A stretch of DNA of 64,000 nt from contig NZ_JACSQS010000001.1 in the NCBI RefSeq assembly GCF_014836545.1, positions 124,001 to 188,000 of the forward strand, read 5' to 3'. The notes beneath the pieces are model-generated. The model worked only from the letters and a program-made list of their open reading frames with translations, was not told where the DNA came from and searched no databases. The DNA is from Stenotrophomonas lacuserhaii. Lineage in GTDB: Bacteria > Pseudomonadota > Gammaproteobacteria > Xanthomonadales > Xanthomonadaceae. The position numbers were made by a program, and so were the translations under genes. Shown piece after piece: positions 1 to 7,885 of this stretch (positions within the stretch are counted from its first letter, which is position 1; each line of letters begins with the position of its first letter).

Positions 1-1
1 G

Positions 2-1630
2 GTGATCGATATCCCAGCTATGGACAGCTGCCGGAAGTGGCGGGGATGGAGCGCCGACCAGAAGCAGATCAGCGCGATCGAAGCGGAGGAAAAGCGCCTC
101 GGGGTGCAGCAGAAGACCCTCGACGCGATGATCCGGGCGCGACTGGTGGGCGGGGCGGCGCTGTATATCGGCACCGGCAACTCCGATCCGATGCAGCCGC
201 TGAGGCCAGAGACAATCGGCAAGGGCGGCATTCGCCACATCAACGTGCTGTCCAAACGTGTGCTGCAGGGCGGCGAGCTTGATCGCGACCCCGAGTCGCC
301 CGGCTACGGCCGCCCGGCCTTCTACAACCTGAACAGCGGCACCGCTGGCCAGCTTCGCATCCATCCCTCGCGCTTGGTGATCTTCCACGGTGCGCCCAAG
401 CCAGACCCCGAGCTGGACGCGGGTGACGGCTGGGGCGATTCGGTGCTGATGGCGATCAGTCGCGCCCTCAAGGACGCTGATGCCACCACCGCGAACATCG
501 CGTCCATGGTGTTCGAGGCCAAGGTCGACGTCATCAAGATCCCGGACTTCATGGAGAAGCTCGCAGATCCGGAGTTCGAGCAGCAGATGCTGCAGCGCCT
601 GCAGCTGGCCATGATGGCGAAGGGCATCAACGGCACCCTGATCATGGATGCCGCCGAAGAGTACGAGCAGAAGCAGCTCCAGTTCGGCGGCCTGACGGAC
701 GTGCTGATGTCCTTCATGCAGATGGCGTCGGGCGCAGCCGATATCCCGATGACCCGCCTGATGAGCCAGTCACCTGGGGGCCTCAACGCCACCGGCGAGA
801 GCGACCTGCGCAACTACTACGACCGGATCAGCTCGGGCCAAGAGCTGGTGCTGAGCCCCGCTCTGCAGGTCTTGGATGAATGCCTGATCCGCTCCGCGCT
901 CGGCACCCGTCCGGAAGAGGTGTTCTACAACTGGCGCAGCCTGTGGCAGACCACCGACAAGGAGCGGGCCGACATCGGCAAGACCACCGCCGAGAGCATC
1001 AAGATCGTTGCGGAGACGAAGCTGATCCCCGACGATGTGATGACCACGGTGGCAGTGAACATGCTCACCGAGGCGGGCGTGGCGCCCGGTCTGGAATCGG
1101 AAATGGCCGAGTACGCGCTGTCGGCGCCCGAAGGCGACGATCCGGACGACGACGAAGAGAGGGGGGCAGCAGCCACGCCGGTTGTCGATGCGGCACCGCG
1201 CTCGCTGTATGTCCGCCGCGACGTTCAGAACGTCAGCGAGATCGCAGCCTGGGCGAAGGGGCAGGGCATCACAGACCTCCGCGACGACCTGCACGTCACC
1301 ATCGTCCACTCCAGCCAGGCATTCGACTGGATCAAGGCGGGTAACGCCAATGACTGGTGCTCGGACGGCAGGGATGAGCTCGTCATCCCCGAAGGTGGTC
1401 CGCGCGCAGTCGAGCCGCTGGGTGGCATGTCGGCGGTGATCCTGTTCGCTTCCTCCCAGCTGGTCTGGCGCCACGAAAGCATCATCCGCGCGGGTGGGTC
1501 TCACGACTTCGAGGACTACACGCCGCACATCAGCCTGACGAAGGCTCCCATTGACCTCTCCAAGGTCGAGCCGTACCGGGGCCGCATTGTGCTCGGGCCG
1601 GAGATCTTCGAAGAGCTTCGCGAGGACTGA
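2..1630 (+). CDS. Phage portal protein (DUF1073) with C-terminal Acb1-like anti-CBASS domain, 5' partial
   Basis: The first ~380 residues resemble the DUF1073 portal-like family: a start-proximal IDIPA..D..R.WRGW stretch that normally lies well inside the protein, then a long helical part with GLNATGE. The real start is therefore probably left of the window. Portals form the ring through which DNA enters the capsid. After an acidic linker (about 375-395, DDPDDDEE) comes a separate domain with two spaced motifs, HVT at 431-433 and HIS at 509-511, inside LHVTIVHSS and YTPHISLTKA. This is the signature of a 2H phosphoesterase fold and matches Acb1, a phage enzyme known to cut the cyclic oligonucleotide signals of CBASS defence. 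Association of DUF1073 with an Acb1 domain is known. That this copy is active is inference. Confidence 0.85.
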   Translation: MIDIPAMDSCRKWRGWSADQKQISAIEAEEKRLGVQQKTLDAMIRARLVGGAALYIGTGNSDPMQPLRPETIGKGGIRHINVLSKRVLQGGELDRDPESPGYGRPAFYNLNSGTAGQLRIHPSRLVIFHGAPKPDPELDAGDGWGDSVLMAISRALKDADATTANIASMVFEAKVDVIKIPDFMEKLADPEFEQQMLQRLQLAMMAKGINGTLIMDAAEEYEQKQLQFGGLTDVLMSFMQMASGAADIPMTRLMSQSPGGLNATGESDLRNYYDRISSGQELVLSPALQVLDECLIRSALGTRPEEVFYNWRSLWQTTDKERADIGKTTAESIKIVAETKLIPDDVMTTVAVNMLTEAGVAPGLESEMAEYALSAPEGDDPDDDEERGAAATPVVDAAPRSLYVRRDVQNVSEIAAWAKGQGITDLRDDLHVTIVHSSQAFDWIKAGNANDWCSDGRDELVIPEGGPRAVEPLGGMSAVILFASSQLVWRHESIIRAGGSHDFEDYTPHISLTKAPIDLSKVEPYRGRIVLGPEIFEELRED

Positions 1631-1633
1631 ACC

Positions 1634-2755
1634 ATGTTCCTTACTGACCGCGTCTCGGTGTCGGCTCCACGCCGCACCGCAGACGGCTACCTCGTGGCCG
1701 ACGTCAAGGTGGCCCGCACTGGCGTGCAGGACTACCTCGGCAGCGAGCTGGGAAAGCCCGACATGCCCATCGTCAGGCTGTATCGGCCGCCGGAAGAGGT
1801 CTTCTCGCAGGATGCGATGACCAGTTACGCGTATCGGCCCGCAACGGTCGATCACCCGGCGCACATGGTCGATGCGAACACCTGGAAGGCAGTGTCGGCT
1901 GGCCAGACCGGCGGCGAGGTGGTCCGTGACGGCGAGTTCGTCCGGGTGCCGCTGGTGCTGATGGATGGCGCGGCCATCAAGGCCTACGAATCGGGCAAGC
2001 GCGAGCTGTCCATGGGCTACACCGCCGAGATCGTCTTCCGCGATGGCGTCACGCCCGAGGGCCAGCCCTACGACGCGGTGCAGACGAACCTCCGCATGAA
2101 CCACCTCGCTCTGGTCGACAAGGCCCGTGGCGGCGCACAGCTTCGCATCGGGGACGGGGGCGCCCCTGGTGCTCCGGATCCCGGCCCCCATCACCACCAG
2201 AAGGAACCAACCATGAGCGACAAGACCATCCTGGTCGATGGGCTGTCCGTCGTGACCAACGACGCCGGCGCACAGGCCATCGGCAAGCTGCAGGCGCAGC
2301 TGAAGGACGCGCAGACCGCGCAGGCGTCCGCTGACCACACCCACCAGACGGCCATCGCGGTCAAGGATTCCGAGATCGCCAAGCGCGATGCCGAGATCGA
2401 TTCCCTGAAGGCCCAGGTGCTGAGCGACGCGGCGCTGGATCAGCGTGTGCAGCAGCGCGGCGACCTGATTGGCAAGGCCAAGGCCATCCACGACGCCGAC
2501 TACAGCGGCAAGACCGATGCCGAAGTCCGCAAGGCTGCCGTGGTCGCCAAGCTGGGCGATGCCGCCATCGCAGGCAAGCCGGATGCCTACATCGAGGCGC
2601 GCTTCGACATCCTGGCCGACAGCGCCAAGCCGCGCGACCCGGTGGCGCAGGCGATGCGCGACGGCGCCGTCCAGCGCACCCCGGTCAATGACAACGGCTG
2701 GGCAGCTTCGGTTGCCGGGCTCGATTACCGCACCGCCGGCCACAAGGAGGCCTAA
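1634..2755 (+). CDS. DUF2213 prohead protease with C-terminal scaffold region
   Basis: 373 residues, ATG three bases after the portal stop. Residues ~1-180 match the DUF2213 family, regarded as a capsid maturation protease: a VDHPAH segment (His) followed by KRELSMGYTAE (Ser) and MNHLALVDKARGG. A Gly/Pro/His-rich linker (about 175-193) follows, then a helical region with heptad-like KDSEIAKRDAEIDSLKAQVL (~235-260), as expected of a scaffold. The gene sits directly before cement and major capsid genes, where procapsid protease and scaffold are normally encoded. Assignment of catalytic residues is inference. Confidence 0.8.
   Translation: MFLTDRVSVSAPRRTADGYLVADVKVARTGVQDYLGSELGKPDMPIVRLYRPPEEVFSQDAMTSYAYRPATVDHPAHMVDANTWKAVSAGQTGGEVVRDGEFVRVPLVLMDGAAIKAYESGKRELSMGYTAEIVFRDGVTPEGQPYDAVQTNLRMNHLALVDKARGGAQLRIGDGGAPGAPDPGPHHHQKEPTMSDKTILVDGLSVVTNDAGAQAIGKLQAQLKDAQTAQASADHTHQTAIAVKDSEIAKRDAEIDSLKAQVLSDAALDQRVQQRGDLIGKAKAIHDADYSGKTDAEVRKAAVVAKLGDAAIAGKPDAYIEARFDILADSAKPRDPVAQAMRDGAVQRTPVNDNGWAASVAGLDYRTAGHKEA
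2199..2206 (+). promoter_or_regulatory. Internal ribosome binding site for the nested scaffold
   Basis: AGAAGGAA inside the protease gene, about 7 bases before the in-frame ATG at 2213. The codons read through it make part of the low-complexity linker, so the site could evolve without harming a folded domain. Confidence 0.55.
2213..2755 (+). CDS. Nested capsid scaffold protein from an internal in-frame start
   Basis: An in-frame ATG at 2213 (codon 194 of the protease gene) is preceded by AAGGAA at 2201-2206 with about 7 bases of spacing, a better ribosome site than most genes here. It falls exactly at the end of the linker between protease and helical region. Translation would give a 180-residue protein equal to the C-terminal scaffold part. 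This is the arrangement of lambda C/Nu3, where an internal start makes scaffold alone. The site and frame are seen directly; its use is inferred. Confidence 0.6.
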   Translation: MSDKTILVDGLSVVTNDAGAQAIGKLQAQLKDAQTAQASADHTHQTAIAVKDSEIAKRDAEIDSLKAQVLSDAALDQRVQQRGDLIGKAKAIHDADYSGKTDAEVRKAAVVAKLGDAAIAGKPDAYIEARFDILADSAKPRDPVAQAMRDGAVQRTPVNDNGWAASVAGLDYRTAGHKEA

Positions 2756-2758
2756 GCC

Positions 2759-3226
2759 ATGGCACTGCAGAACACCTACCTCGACACCCAGCCGGCCGCC
2801 ATTGCCGGCGCGCCGGCGACTATGCTGCCGGCGACCGAAATCTCACGCACCATCGAAGGCGCGGCCGTCGCCTTCGGCAAGGCGGTGGAGCAGGGCGCCA
2901 CGGACAAGAGCGCGAAGCCCTTCGCCGGCGGGAACTTCGTCGGCATCGCGCTGCTGGATCGCTCTGCGTCCGGGCTCAGCGTTACCGCAGGCCAGGTGAC
3001 GGGCCGCGCGATCGATGCTTTCGGCGTCGGTGAATCGGCGCGCATCCGTACGAAGGGCGACGTGTGGGTCGTAGCTGCGGTGGCTGTCGATGCCGGCGAC
3101 GGCGTCTACCTCACCGACGCCGGGGCGTTCACCAACGCCGAGGCTGACAACACCGCCATTTCCGGCGCCCGCTGGGACACCAGCACCACCGCCGCCGGCC
3201 AGCTGGCCGTCGTCCGTCTCGGCTAA
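2759..3226 (+). CDS. Capsid cement/decoration protein
   Basis: 155 residues, ATG eight bases after a strong AAGGAGG. The sequence is rich in Ala, Gly and Val with repeated beta-strand patterns (GNFVGIALLDRSA, ARIRTKGDVWVVAAVAVDAGDGVYL) typical of structural cement proteins that sit on the outside of capsids (P22 gp24-like or DUF2190-like families). It lies between protease/scaffold and major capsid protein, as decoration genes usually do. No catalytic motif is seen. The family call rests on pattern and position. Confidence 0.7.
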   Translation: MALQNTYLDTQPAAIAGAPATMLPATEISRTIEGAAVAFGKAVEQGATDKSAKPFAGGNFVGIALLDRSASGLSVTAGQVTGRAIDAFGVGESARIRTKGDVWVVAAVAVDAGDGVYLTDAGAFTNAEADNTAISGARWDTSTTAAGQLAVVRLG

Positions 3227-3239
3227 GGAGCCAAAACCA

Positions 3240-4178
3240 ATGAATGGACAATCCCTGCACCTGTTCGATGCGCAGGCCGCCCTCGGCTTCGTCATCGCCC
3301 AGGCATCGATCATCGAACCGGGCGTCTACCGTACCCGCTACCCGTCGGTGCAGTACCGAGACCTGATTCCGGTCGACACCTCCGGCAGCGAGTTCGCCAC
3401 CTCGGTGACCTACTTCTCGTCCGACCAGTACGGCAAGGCCGGCTGGATCAACGGCAACGCGGACGACATCCCGAAGGCCGGCACCAACCGTGCGCAGCAC
3501 CAGACTGGCGTGCACACCGCTGGTATCGGCTACGGCTACGGCTGGGAAGAGATCGGCCGGGCGCAGCTTCTGGGCATCAACTTGCAAAGTGACGACGCCA
3601 ACGCGGCGCGCCGGGCATCTGAAGAGATGGTCGACCGCGTTGCACTGCAGGGCGACGCCGACAAGGGCTTCACCGGGCTGTACAACGCGGCGGGCGTGAT
3701 TCCGGTTGCCGCGCAGACCGGCAATTGGACGGTCGAAACCGACACGAACCTGATCGTGGGCGTGCTCAACCAGGCGCTGCTGAACGTCTTCAACGGCACC
3801 AACACAGCGTCCATCGCCGACATGCTCCTGCTGCCGTGGTCCCGCTTCAATCTGCTCGCCACTCGCAAGATGAGCGAGAACAGCGACATGACCGTGATGC
3901 AGTGGTATCTGGCCAACAACCTGTACACCGTGCAGACCGGCCAGCAGCTCACTGTGCGCGGCGTGCGTGGCTTGGACACCGCAGGTGTCGGCGGCACCAC
4001 TCGCTTGGTCGCTTACCGCAAGGATCCGGAGGTGCTGAAGCTGCACATGCCGATGCCGCACCGCTTCCTGCCGGCCTGGCAGAGCGGCCCGCTGCGCTGG
4101 GACATCCCGGGCGTGATGCGCCTGGGTGGCCTGGACGTGCGCCTGCCGAAGGAAGTCGTCTACCTGGACGGCATCTGA
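3240..4178 (+). CDS. Major capsid protein (DUF2184 type)
   Basis: 312 residues. The ATG at 3240 is chosen because it follows TAAGGAGCC with suitable spacing; the open frame runs further upstream but only as a shadow of the cement gene. Recognisable features of this HK97-fold group are YPSVQYRDLIPVDTSG near residue 32, the ALQGDADKGFTGLYNA segment and a C-terminal PMPHRFLPAWQSGPLRWDIPG block. The protein assembles the icosahedral shell on the scaffold. It is followed by a strong RNA stem-loop rather than directly by the next gene, consistent with very high expression. Confidence 0.85.
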   Translation: MNGQSLHLFDAQAALGFVIAQASIIEPGVYRTRYPSVQYRDLIPVDTSGSEFATSVTYFSSDQYGKAGWINGNADDIPKAGTNRAQHQTGVHTAGIGYGYGWEEIGRAQLLGINLQSDDANAARRASEEMVDRVALQGDADKGFTGLYNAAGVIPVAAQTGNWTVETDTNLIVGVLNQALLNVFNGTNTASIADMLLLPWSRFNLLATRKMSENSDMTVMQWYLANNLYTVQTGQQLTVRGVRGLDTAGVGGTTRLVAYRKDPEVLKLHMPMPHRFLPAWQSGPLRWDIPGVMRLGGLDVRLPKEVVYLDGI

Positions 4179-4185
4179 TCCAAAC

Positions 4186-4208
4186 GGCCCCGGCAGATAG
4201 CCGGGGCC
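4186..4208 (+). terminator. Stem-loop after the major capsid gene
   Basis: GGCCCCGG (4186-4193) pairs perfectly with CCGGGGCC (4201-4208) across a 7-base loop, seven bases after the capsid stop. There is no T-run, so it is more likely an attenuator or a 3'-end protector of capsid mRNA than a full terminator. Confidence 0.5.
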
Positions 4209-4223
4209 TCACCGGAGCGAAGC

Positions 4224-4838
4224 ATGAAGATCACCAACAATCACAGGGGCCCGCTCGGGCTGCCTGACGGCACTGTGCTGGCGCCGGGCGTTGAAGAGAC
4301 GGTCGCCAACTGGGAGCAGCTGAAGAAAAACACCGTGGTGCAGGGTTGGATCAGGGCGAAGATCCTGACCCTCGGCGGGGATGCCAGTGCTTCCGCGCCG
4401 CAGGCACCTAGTCTGCTGGGTTCCAACGTGCTGCCCGTACGCATCGATCTGGTTGACGACGTCTCCGTGTCGCTGGGCGACGTAGTCCGATGTGCACATA
4501 CCGCTTCCGGCCTGTCCATCGAAGGCTGGAACGAGCTGGACGACACGCTGCGCGAGGCCAAGCTGGCCGACGCGATTGAGCAGCTGCGCTCGGAAGCCTT
4601 GGCCAGTGCCGAGGTCGAGGCGAGGACGCGTGCCGATGCAGCCCTTGCTGCGGCGGGTGCTGCGAGCACGGGCGGTGCTATTGGTCCGGATGGCGGCGCC
4701 GCGCCGGATCCGGTCACCGACAAGGCGGTGCTGGTCGCGCGTGCCAAAGAACTGGGCGTCGCCGGCGTCGGCTCGCACTGGGGCATCGGCAAGCTGCAGG
4801 AAGCCATCGCCGAGGCGCAGAAGAAGAGCGAGGGCTGA
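4224..4838 (+). CDS. Phage head protein of unknown function with C-terminal HeH/SAP-like motif
   Basis: 204 residues, unknown in detail. The N-terminus (residues 1-50, LPDGTVLAPGVEETVANW) looks like a short beta domain; the middle is a helical Ala/Glu-rich region (100-150). The last ~35 residues (LVARAKELGVAGVGSHWGIGKLQEAI) resemble a HeH/LEM/SAP-like helix-extended-helix motif, often found in nucleic-acid-binding or head-associated phage proteins. It lies between capsid and connector genes and ends two bases before the next start, so it belongs to the head operon. Confidence 0.6.
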   Translation: MKITNNHRGPLGLPDGTVLAPGVEETVANWEQLKKNTVVQGWIRAKILTLGGDASASAPQAPSLLGSNVLPVRIDLVDDVSVSLGDVVRCAHTASGLSIEGWNELDDTLREAKLADAIEQLRSEALASAEVEARTRADAALAAAGAASTGGAIGPDGGAAPDPVTDKAVLVARAKELGVAGVGSHWGIGKLQEAIAEAQKKSEG

Positions 4839-4840
4839 CC

Positions 4841-5353
4841 ATGTACGGCACGCTGGAAGGGGCGGACACCTACCATCAGGCGCGCGGCAACGCCGCTTGG
4901 GGCGCGGGTGATGACGGCGCGCGCACCGCAGCGCTGAACCGCGCCACGGACTACATCGACGGTCGTTACCGGGTCCTGCTGCCTTCCGGCCGCTGGGCAT
5001 CGATGTTCCCCGGCGTGCGTACTGCGGGACGGGGCCAGCCCAACGAGTGGCCCCGCACCGGTGCGATCGACAACGAAGGCGCCCGCATCCCGGCGGATGA
5101 GGTGCCTGTCGAGATCCTGCAGGCTACCTATGAGGCTGCGCTGCGCGAACTGGCGAAGCCGGGCAGTCTTTCGCCCGACTTCGTCGCCAGCTCGCTGGCC
5201 ATCCGCAAGAAAGTGGGGCCCATCGAGGTCGCCTACAGCGACAAGGCCGCTGATGGTGGCGTTCCGACGCGACCGGTGATCACGGTCGTTGACGAGATCC
5301 TCGCGGCCCTTCTGCGCGCGCCAAGGTCGATGCCGGCCGTGAGGGTCGTATGA
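4841..5353 (+). CDS. Head-tail connector / head completion protein (annotated DnaT-like family)
   Basis: 170 residues. It has the pattern of the phage family often labelled DnaT-like: GTLEGADTYHQARGNAAW at the start, NRATDYIDGRYR, WPRTGA near residue 75, and a helical AYEAALRELAKPGSLSP block. Despite that label, genes in this position act as the adaptor ring between portal and tail. It overlaps the next start by four bases (ATGA), so the two are translationally coupled. Confidence 0.7.
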   Translation: MYGTLEGADTYHQARGNAAWGAGDDGARTAALNRATDYIDGRYRVLLPSGRWASMFPGVRTAGRGQPNEWPRTGAIDNEGARIPADEVPVEILQATYEAALRELAKPGSLSPDFVASSLAIRKKVGPIEVAYSDKAADGGVPTRPVITVVDEILAALLRAPRSMPAVRVV

Positions 5354-5706
5354 GCGACTTCTACGACGAAATGCGGGACGTGGCGGCCGAGATGATTGCC
5401 GAGTTCGGCTACCTGACGCAGTTGCAGCGCAACGGCGTGCCCACCGGGCCTCCGCACAACCCCCAGCCTGGCCAGCCCACCAGTCACGACTGCACGGTGG
5501 TGGAGCTGGAATACAGCCTCACCGACCGCGACGGCACGCTGGTGCTGAAGGGCGACAAGTTGGGCCTGATCTCCACGGCAATCGACATCGAGCCGGTCAA
5601 GGACGACCGGATCCTGCTGGGCGGTGTGCCCTACAACTTCATTGACCTGCAGCCGCTCTCTCCCGGTGGGCAGGTCCTTCTCTACGAGTTCCACGCCCGT
5701 CGCTGA
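5350..5706 (+). CDS. Head closure (stopper) protein
   Basis: 118 residues, beta-rich, start overlapping the connector stop and stop overlapping the next start. Size, position after the connector and strand pattern (LVLKGDKLGLISTAIDIEPVKDDRILLGGVPYNFIDLQPL) suit a stopper protein that plugs the portal after DNA packaging. No sequence motif proves this, so the role is inferred from order. Confidence 0.55.
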   Translation: MSDFYDEMRDVAAEMIAEFGYLTQLQRNGVPTGPPHNPQPGQPTSHDCTVVELEYSLTDRDGTLVLKGDKLGLISTAIDIEPVKDDRILLGGVPYNFIDLQPLSPGGQVLLYEFHARR

Positions 5707-6797
5707 TGGCCAGCCTATCCTCCCGCGAGATCGAAAGGCTTGCCATCCGGCTGGAGCCGGCCATCCGCCGTGCCTTCGTGCAGGCTCTGATCGAGGTGCA
5801 ACGGCAGGCGCCGCTGGATCTGGTGGCGGACCTGCTGCGTGCTGGCCAGGTCGATACGGTGCTCGAAGCGCTGGGTCTGGACGCGGCGCGCTTCTCGCCG
5901 CTCTCAGAGGCGATCCGGCAGGCCTTCGTCGCTGGTGCTGATGCAGGGCTCGGCGAGATGCCGCCGCTTCGTCTGTCGCTGGACCCGATCATCACCGGGC
6001 GGTATCGCCCCCGGTCCCCATCGCCGGCGCTCCGGCCATCGTTCGACCTGCGCAACCCAGCCGCCGAGGGCTGGCTACGAGACAACTCGTCGCAGCTGAT
6101 CACCGGCATCATCGAGGACCAGCGGACGCTGGTGCGGGGCGCGCTGCAGCAGGGCATGGCCGTGGGGCGCAATCCCCGCCAGACCGCTCTGGACCTGGTG
6201 GGAAGGGTCGGCGAGAGTGGGCGCCGGGCTGGCGGTCTCGTGGGCCTCACGGCTCAGCAGGGCCAGTTCGTAGCCAACGTGCGCGCGCAGCTGGCCAGCG
6301 GCGACCCCAATCAGATGGCGGCCTACTTCGGACGCAAGCGTCGTGACAAGCGCCTGGACGGCATCGTCAAGCGCGCCATCGCGGCCGGCAAGCCCGTGTC
6401 GCAGGCCGACATCGAGAAGATCGCGGGGCGCTACGCGGACCGGCTGCTGGCCCTGCGCGGCGAGATGATCGCGCGTACGGAGTCGATCACAGCGATGAAC
6501 GCTGGCCGGGAGGAGTCGTACCGGCAGCAGATTGAGGCTGGGAAGCTGGCCCCTGAGAACGTCACCTGCACCTGGTCGGCTACCGGTGACCGCCAAACAA
6601 GGCACAGCCACGCGGCGATGAACGGCCAGCGGCGCCGGTTCGGCGAGCCATTCGTGACGCCGAGCGGCGCCCAGATGAATTACCCCGGCGACAGCTCGCT
6701 CGGTGCAGGTGCGGAAGAGACGATCGGCTGCCGCTGCATGAAGCAATACCGGATCGACATGACGGCGGAGGTGCTGCGTGGCCAACAAGTTCGGTGA
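5706..6797 (+). CDS. Phage head morphogenesis protein (SPP1 gp7 / Mu F family)
   Basis: 363 residues. The C-terminal third carries the hallmark of this minor head family: EMIARTESITAMNAGR near 255, TWSATGDRQTRHSHAAMNGQ near 290, and ETIGCRCMKQYR near 340. Members bind the portal inside the head and are ejected or help DNA delivery. The start ATG overlaps the stop of the previous gene. The position, three genes after the capsid rather than next to the portal, is seen in some phages of this type. Confidence 0.8.
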   Translation: MASLSSREIERLAIRLEPAIRRAFVQALIEVQRQAPLDLVADLLRAGQVDTVLEALGLDAARFSPLSEAIRQAFVAGADAGLGEMPPLRLSLDPIITGRYRPRSPSPALRPSFDLRNPAAEGWLRDNSSQLITGIIEDQRTLVRGALQQGMAVGRNPRQTALDLVGRVGESGRRAGGLVGLTAQQGQFVANVRAQLASGDPNQMAAYFGRKRRDKRLDGIVKRAIAAGKPVSQADIEKIAGRYADRLLALRGEMIARTESITAMNAGREESYRQQIEAGKLAPENVTCTWSATGDRQTRHSHAAMNGQRRRFGEPFVTPSGAQMNYPGDSSLGAGAEETIGCRCMKQYRIDMTAEVLRGQQVR

Positions 6798-7203
6798 CCA
6801 GGTGAAGGCCTTCGCAGAGAAGGCCAAGCAGCGCCAGTTGGCGATCTTCCGTGAGTCGGCGCAGGCGGTGATGGAGGATGCGAGCACGCCGGAGGGCGAG
6901 GGCGGCAAGATGCCCGTGGCCACCGGCTTCCTTCGCAACTCGGCAGTAGCATCAACCGCAGGCCCTCCCGACGGCTCTGGCGGCGATCCTTCGCTGGTGT
7001 TCGCCGGCGTCGAGCTGGGGCAGTCGGTGTGGGCGGGTTGGACAGCCGCCTATGCCCTGCGCATGGAGCACGGCTTCTATGGTGAGGACAGTCTCGGCAG
7101 GGTCTATGCGCAGGCCGGCAAGGGGTTCATGCGCTCAGCCGCGCAGAACTGGGCGTTCACCGTCGACAGGGTGGCAAAGGACGTGAAGGAACGGATCAAA
7201 TGA
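6778..7203 (+). CDS. Tail completion / neck protein (HK97 gp10-like)
   Basis: 141 residues from a GTG start at 6778, overlapping the previous gene by 20 bases and the next by four. A PVATGFLRNSA segment (residues ~43-53) followed by a Y-A-L-R-M-E-H-G motif and KGFMRSAAQNW is the classic outline of HK97 gp10-like tail completion proteins, which join tail to connector. Function is known for the family; the match is by motif order. Confidence 0.65.
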   Translation: MANKFGDQVKAFAEKAKQRQLAIFRESAQAVMEDASTPEGEGGKMPVATGFLRNSAVASTAGPPDGSGGDPSLVFAGVELGQSVWAGWTAAYALRMEHGFYGEDSLGRVYAQAGKGFMRSAAQNWAFTVDRVAKDVKERIK

Positions 7204-7604
7204 GCGACACCGCCATCTATGACGCCTTCGCAGGGCTTGTCGGAGAGTTCGCTGCCGCTATTGGTCTCCCGTGCTCCTATCCCGGCCTCGGCCTCACGCC
7301 GCCGGCCACCGGCGCGTGGTTGGAGCTGCAGTGGTTCCCCAACCAGACCCAGAACTACGGGATAGGCGACGACGGCCCCTCTCTGCTGCAGGGGTTCGGG
7401 CAGTTGTCGGCCTGTTACCGGCCGGGCGGCGGCATCGTCGTGGGCACCACGATCACTGACCAGATCATCGCCGCCTTCGCCAAGGGCACCGCCTTCGCCG
7501 GGGTGCGGGTGTATCGGAAGCCGTGGACCAGCTCGATCATCCAGGATCCCGAGCGGATCATGCATCCGGTGACCATCCCCTGGCAGGGCTTCGTGTCGGG
7601 TTAG
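7200..7604 (+). CDS. Tail terminator protein (DUF4128-like)
   Basis: 134 residues, ATGA overlap with the previous gene. The fold pattern (helical start, then WLELQWFPNQTQNYGIGDDG, then LSACYRPGGG and GVRVYRKPWTSSIIQDPERIMHPVTIPWQGFV) matches DUF4128-type terminators that cap the tail tube. Position between completion protein and tail tube agrees. Confidence 0.7.
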   Translation: MSDTAIYDAFAGLVGEFAAAIGLPCSYPGLGLTPPATGAWLELQWFPNQTQNYGIGDDGPSLLQGFGQLSACYRPGGGIVVGTTITDQIIAAFAKGTAFAGVRVYRKPWTSSIIQDPERIMHPVTIPWQGFVSG

Positions 7605-7607
7605 AAT
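7602..7607 (+). promoter_or_regulatory. Putative -10 box of a leaderless promoter
   Basis: TAGAAT overlaps the stop of the tail terminator gene and lies six bases before the ATG at 7614, with no Shine-Dalgarno sequence between. That spacing would place the transcript start at or next to the ATG. Inferred from sequence only. Confidence 0.35.
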
Positions 7608-7613
7608 CCGGGC

Positions 7614-7856
7614 ATGAGCCACAAGCCTCCCGCCCTCCACCTGGTCCGCAGTGACGCCCCGCCCACTGAGGGCGAGCTGGCGCAGTTGCGCGAGGCGGTC
7701 GATCGCATGCGGCGGAACCGCCACTTGCTGGATGCTTTCAACCGGGAGCAGGCTGCCTTCGTGCGGTCGGAGTTCCTCGCCTACGTAGAAGCCGGCTTCA
7801 CCAGGCCGCAGGCGATGCAATTGGTGGCCGCAAAGCTCTCGCAATCTGGTAAATAG
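7614..7856 (+). CDS. Small phage protein of unknown function
   Basis: 80 residues, predicted all-helical, with HLVRSDAPPTEGELAQLREAV then a Arg-rich helix and a final helix AGFTRPQAMQLVAAKLSQ that looks like a short helix-turn-helix or hydrophobic hook. No family recognised. It may be read from its own promoter (TAGAAT at 7602), which would set its expression apart from the tail operon. Confidence 0.6.
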   Translation: MSHKPPALHLVRSDAPPTEGELAQLREAVDRMRRNRHLLDAFNREQAAFVRSEFLAYVEAGFTRPQAMQLVAAKLSQSGK

Positions 7857-7885
7857 GTTATTCCAGTCAACCCGAGGCGGCAGCA

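Noticed and set aside
770-2743. 657-residue open frame antisense to portal and protease
   Set aside because: It lies wholly over two recognised genes, has low-complexity Arg/Gly/Val/His composition and no domain; long antisense frames are common at this GC content.
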